NCBI GenBank assembly: GCA_030830725.1
Contig: JAURMN010000037.1
Coordinates: 1-15,637, forward strand
DNA from: Balneolales bacterium
GTDB lineage: Bacteria; Bacteroidota; Rhodothermia; Balneolales; Balneolaceae
Length of the DNA: 15,637 bases
Direction of reading: 5' to 3'
The first letter of the stretch is position 1. Each line of letters starts with the position of its first letter. A model generated the notes under the pieces. It did not search any database, was not told where the DNA came from, and was given only the letters and a program-made list of their open reading frames with translations. A program made the position numbers and the translations under genes. Positions 15,337 to 15,637 of this stretch are shown here, in pieces.

Positions 15337-15637
15337 TCAGCGAATCAACGTAACAATTTGAGTGTTCAGAAAAGTGAGACCTCTATATTGAATGTAATAG
15401 ACACCCGTTGCAAGTTCACTGGCATCGAAAAATAACCTATGCTCCCCGGCTGAAAAGTTCTGAGAAGCCAATAGACCCAGTTGGCGTCCTGTTATATCCG
15501 CAACCGTTATCTCAACAAATTCGGACTCTTTAAGAGTAAAGGAAAGTGTAGTGGAGGGGTTAAATGGATTGGGATAAGCGGGATCTAAGGTAAAAGATTT
15601 TACGAGCGTACCCTCCTGATGCAAAGAGGTATTTGTG
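15337..15637 (-). CDS. C-terminal end of a T9SS-secreted protein, cut by the right edge
   Basis: The minus-strand frame is open from the window's right end to the TAA at 15337-15339, so only the last ~100 residues are present. They form a T9SS type A sorting domain: FTLDPAYPNPFNPSTTLSFT, then ITVADITGRQLGLL, FDASELATGVYYIQYRG and a hydrophobic, positively ended tail (TQIVTLIR). In this family the domain targets the protein to the type IX secretion machinery and is removed on export. Nothing of the functional part is visible. TTG 15624 is only the first start-like codon inside the window, not the real start. The gene converges with the barrel gene, with a 73-bp gap showing no convincing terminator. 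Confidence 0.9.
   Translation of the reverse strand, partial: TNTSLHQEGTLVKSFTLDPAYPNPFNPSTTLSFTLKESEFVEITVADITGRQLGLLASQNFSAGEHRLFFDASELATGVYYIQYRGLTFLNTQIVTLIR

Noticed and set aside
1..15637. Mobile element, CRISPR array, toxin-antitoxin, defence or biosynthetic cluster
   Set aside because: No transposase, integrase, repeat-spacer array, terminal inverted repeats, tRNA target or known defence family is visible; nearly all large frames are housekeeping or envelope proteins.

Overview
The window looks like a chromosomal fragment from a Bacteroidota-group bacterium, most likely the Balneolota/Rhodothermota side. Three things point there. Two proteins end in YPNPFNP-type sorting domains used by type IX secretion (T9SS). 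The primary sigma factor is the short Bacteroidota form, 284 aa with no N-terminal 1.1 region. Several genes have no visible Shine-Dalgarno sequence. A Kgd-type fused 2-oxoglutarate dehydrogenase, unusual for mainstream Bacteroidota, fits the Balneolota/Rhodothermota lineages as I remember them. The taxonomic call is inference from family recognition, not a search.

Layout, left to right. (1) Positions 2-1453 (+): the C-terminal two thirds of the membrane protease FtsH, cut by the left edge. The first ~75 bases carry several apparent substitutions to T, one of which makes a TGA inside the Walker A motif. (2) About 1455-2219 (+): the C-terminal remnant of a secreted T9SS protein with no start and one in-frame TAA, directly behind ftsH. 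It is followed by a small hairpin and a strong rho-independent terminator. (3) Positions 2406-3859 (+): queD/PTPS-like and folE2, two steps of GTP-derived pterin/deazapurine synthesis. (4) Positions 7624-3938 (-): a 1228-aa multifunctional 2-oxoglutarate dehydrogenase E1 with an E2-like acyltransferase domain, convergent with folE2 across a hairpin. (5) Positions 7741-9528 (+): an oligoendopeptidase F-type zinc peptidase, divergent from kgd. (6) Positions 9590-11170 (+): a soluble protein with two GAF-like domains and what looks like a dead GGDEF domain. (7) Positions 11431-12285 (+): the primary sigma factor. (8) Positions 12465-15263 (+): a lipoprotein with an extreme Trp/Tyr/Asn/Gly-rich centre and Ser-rich tail, 12 bp before a FadL/OmpP1-like outer-membrane barrel; probably one operon. 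(9) Positions 15637-15337 (-): the C-terminal end of another T9SS secreted protein, cut by the right edge.

Most of the window is housekeeping: proteolysis, pterin supply, the TCA cycle, peptide turnover and transcription. I see no phage, insertion sequence, CRISPR array, tRNA, rRNA or defence system. The least explained parts are the GAF/degenerate-GGDEF protein next to the sigma factor, the low-complexity lipoprotein paired with a barrel, and the decayed T9SS remnant. I found no convincing new system; the findings are candidates of modest interest.
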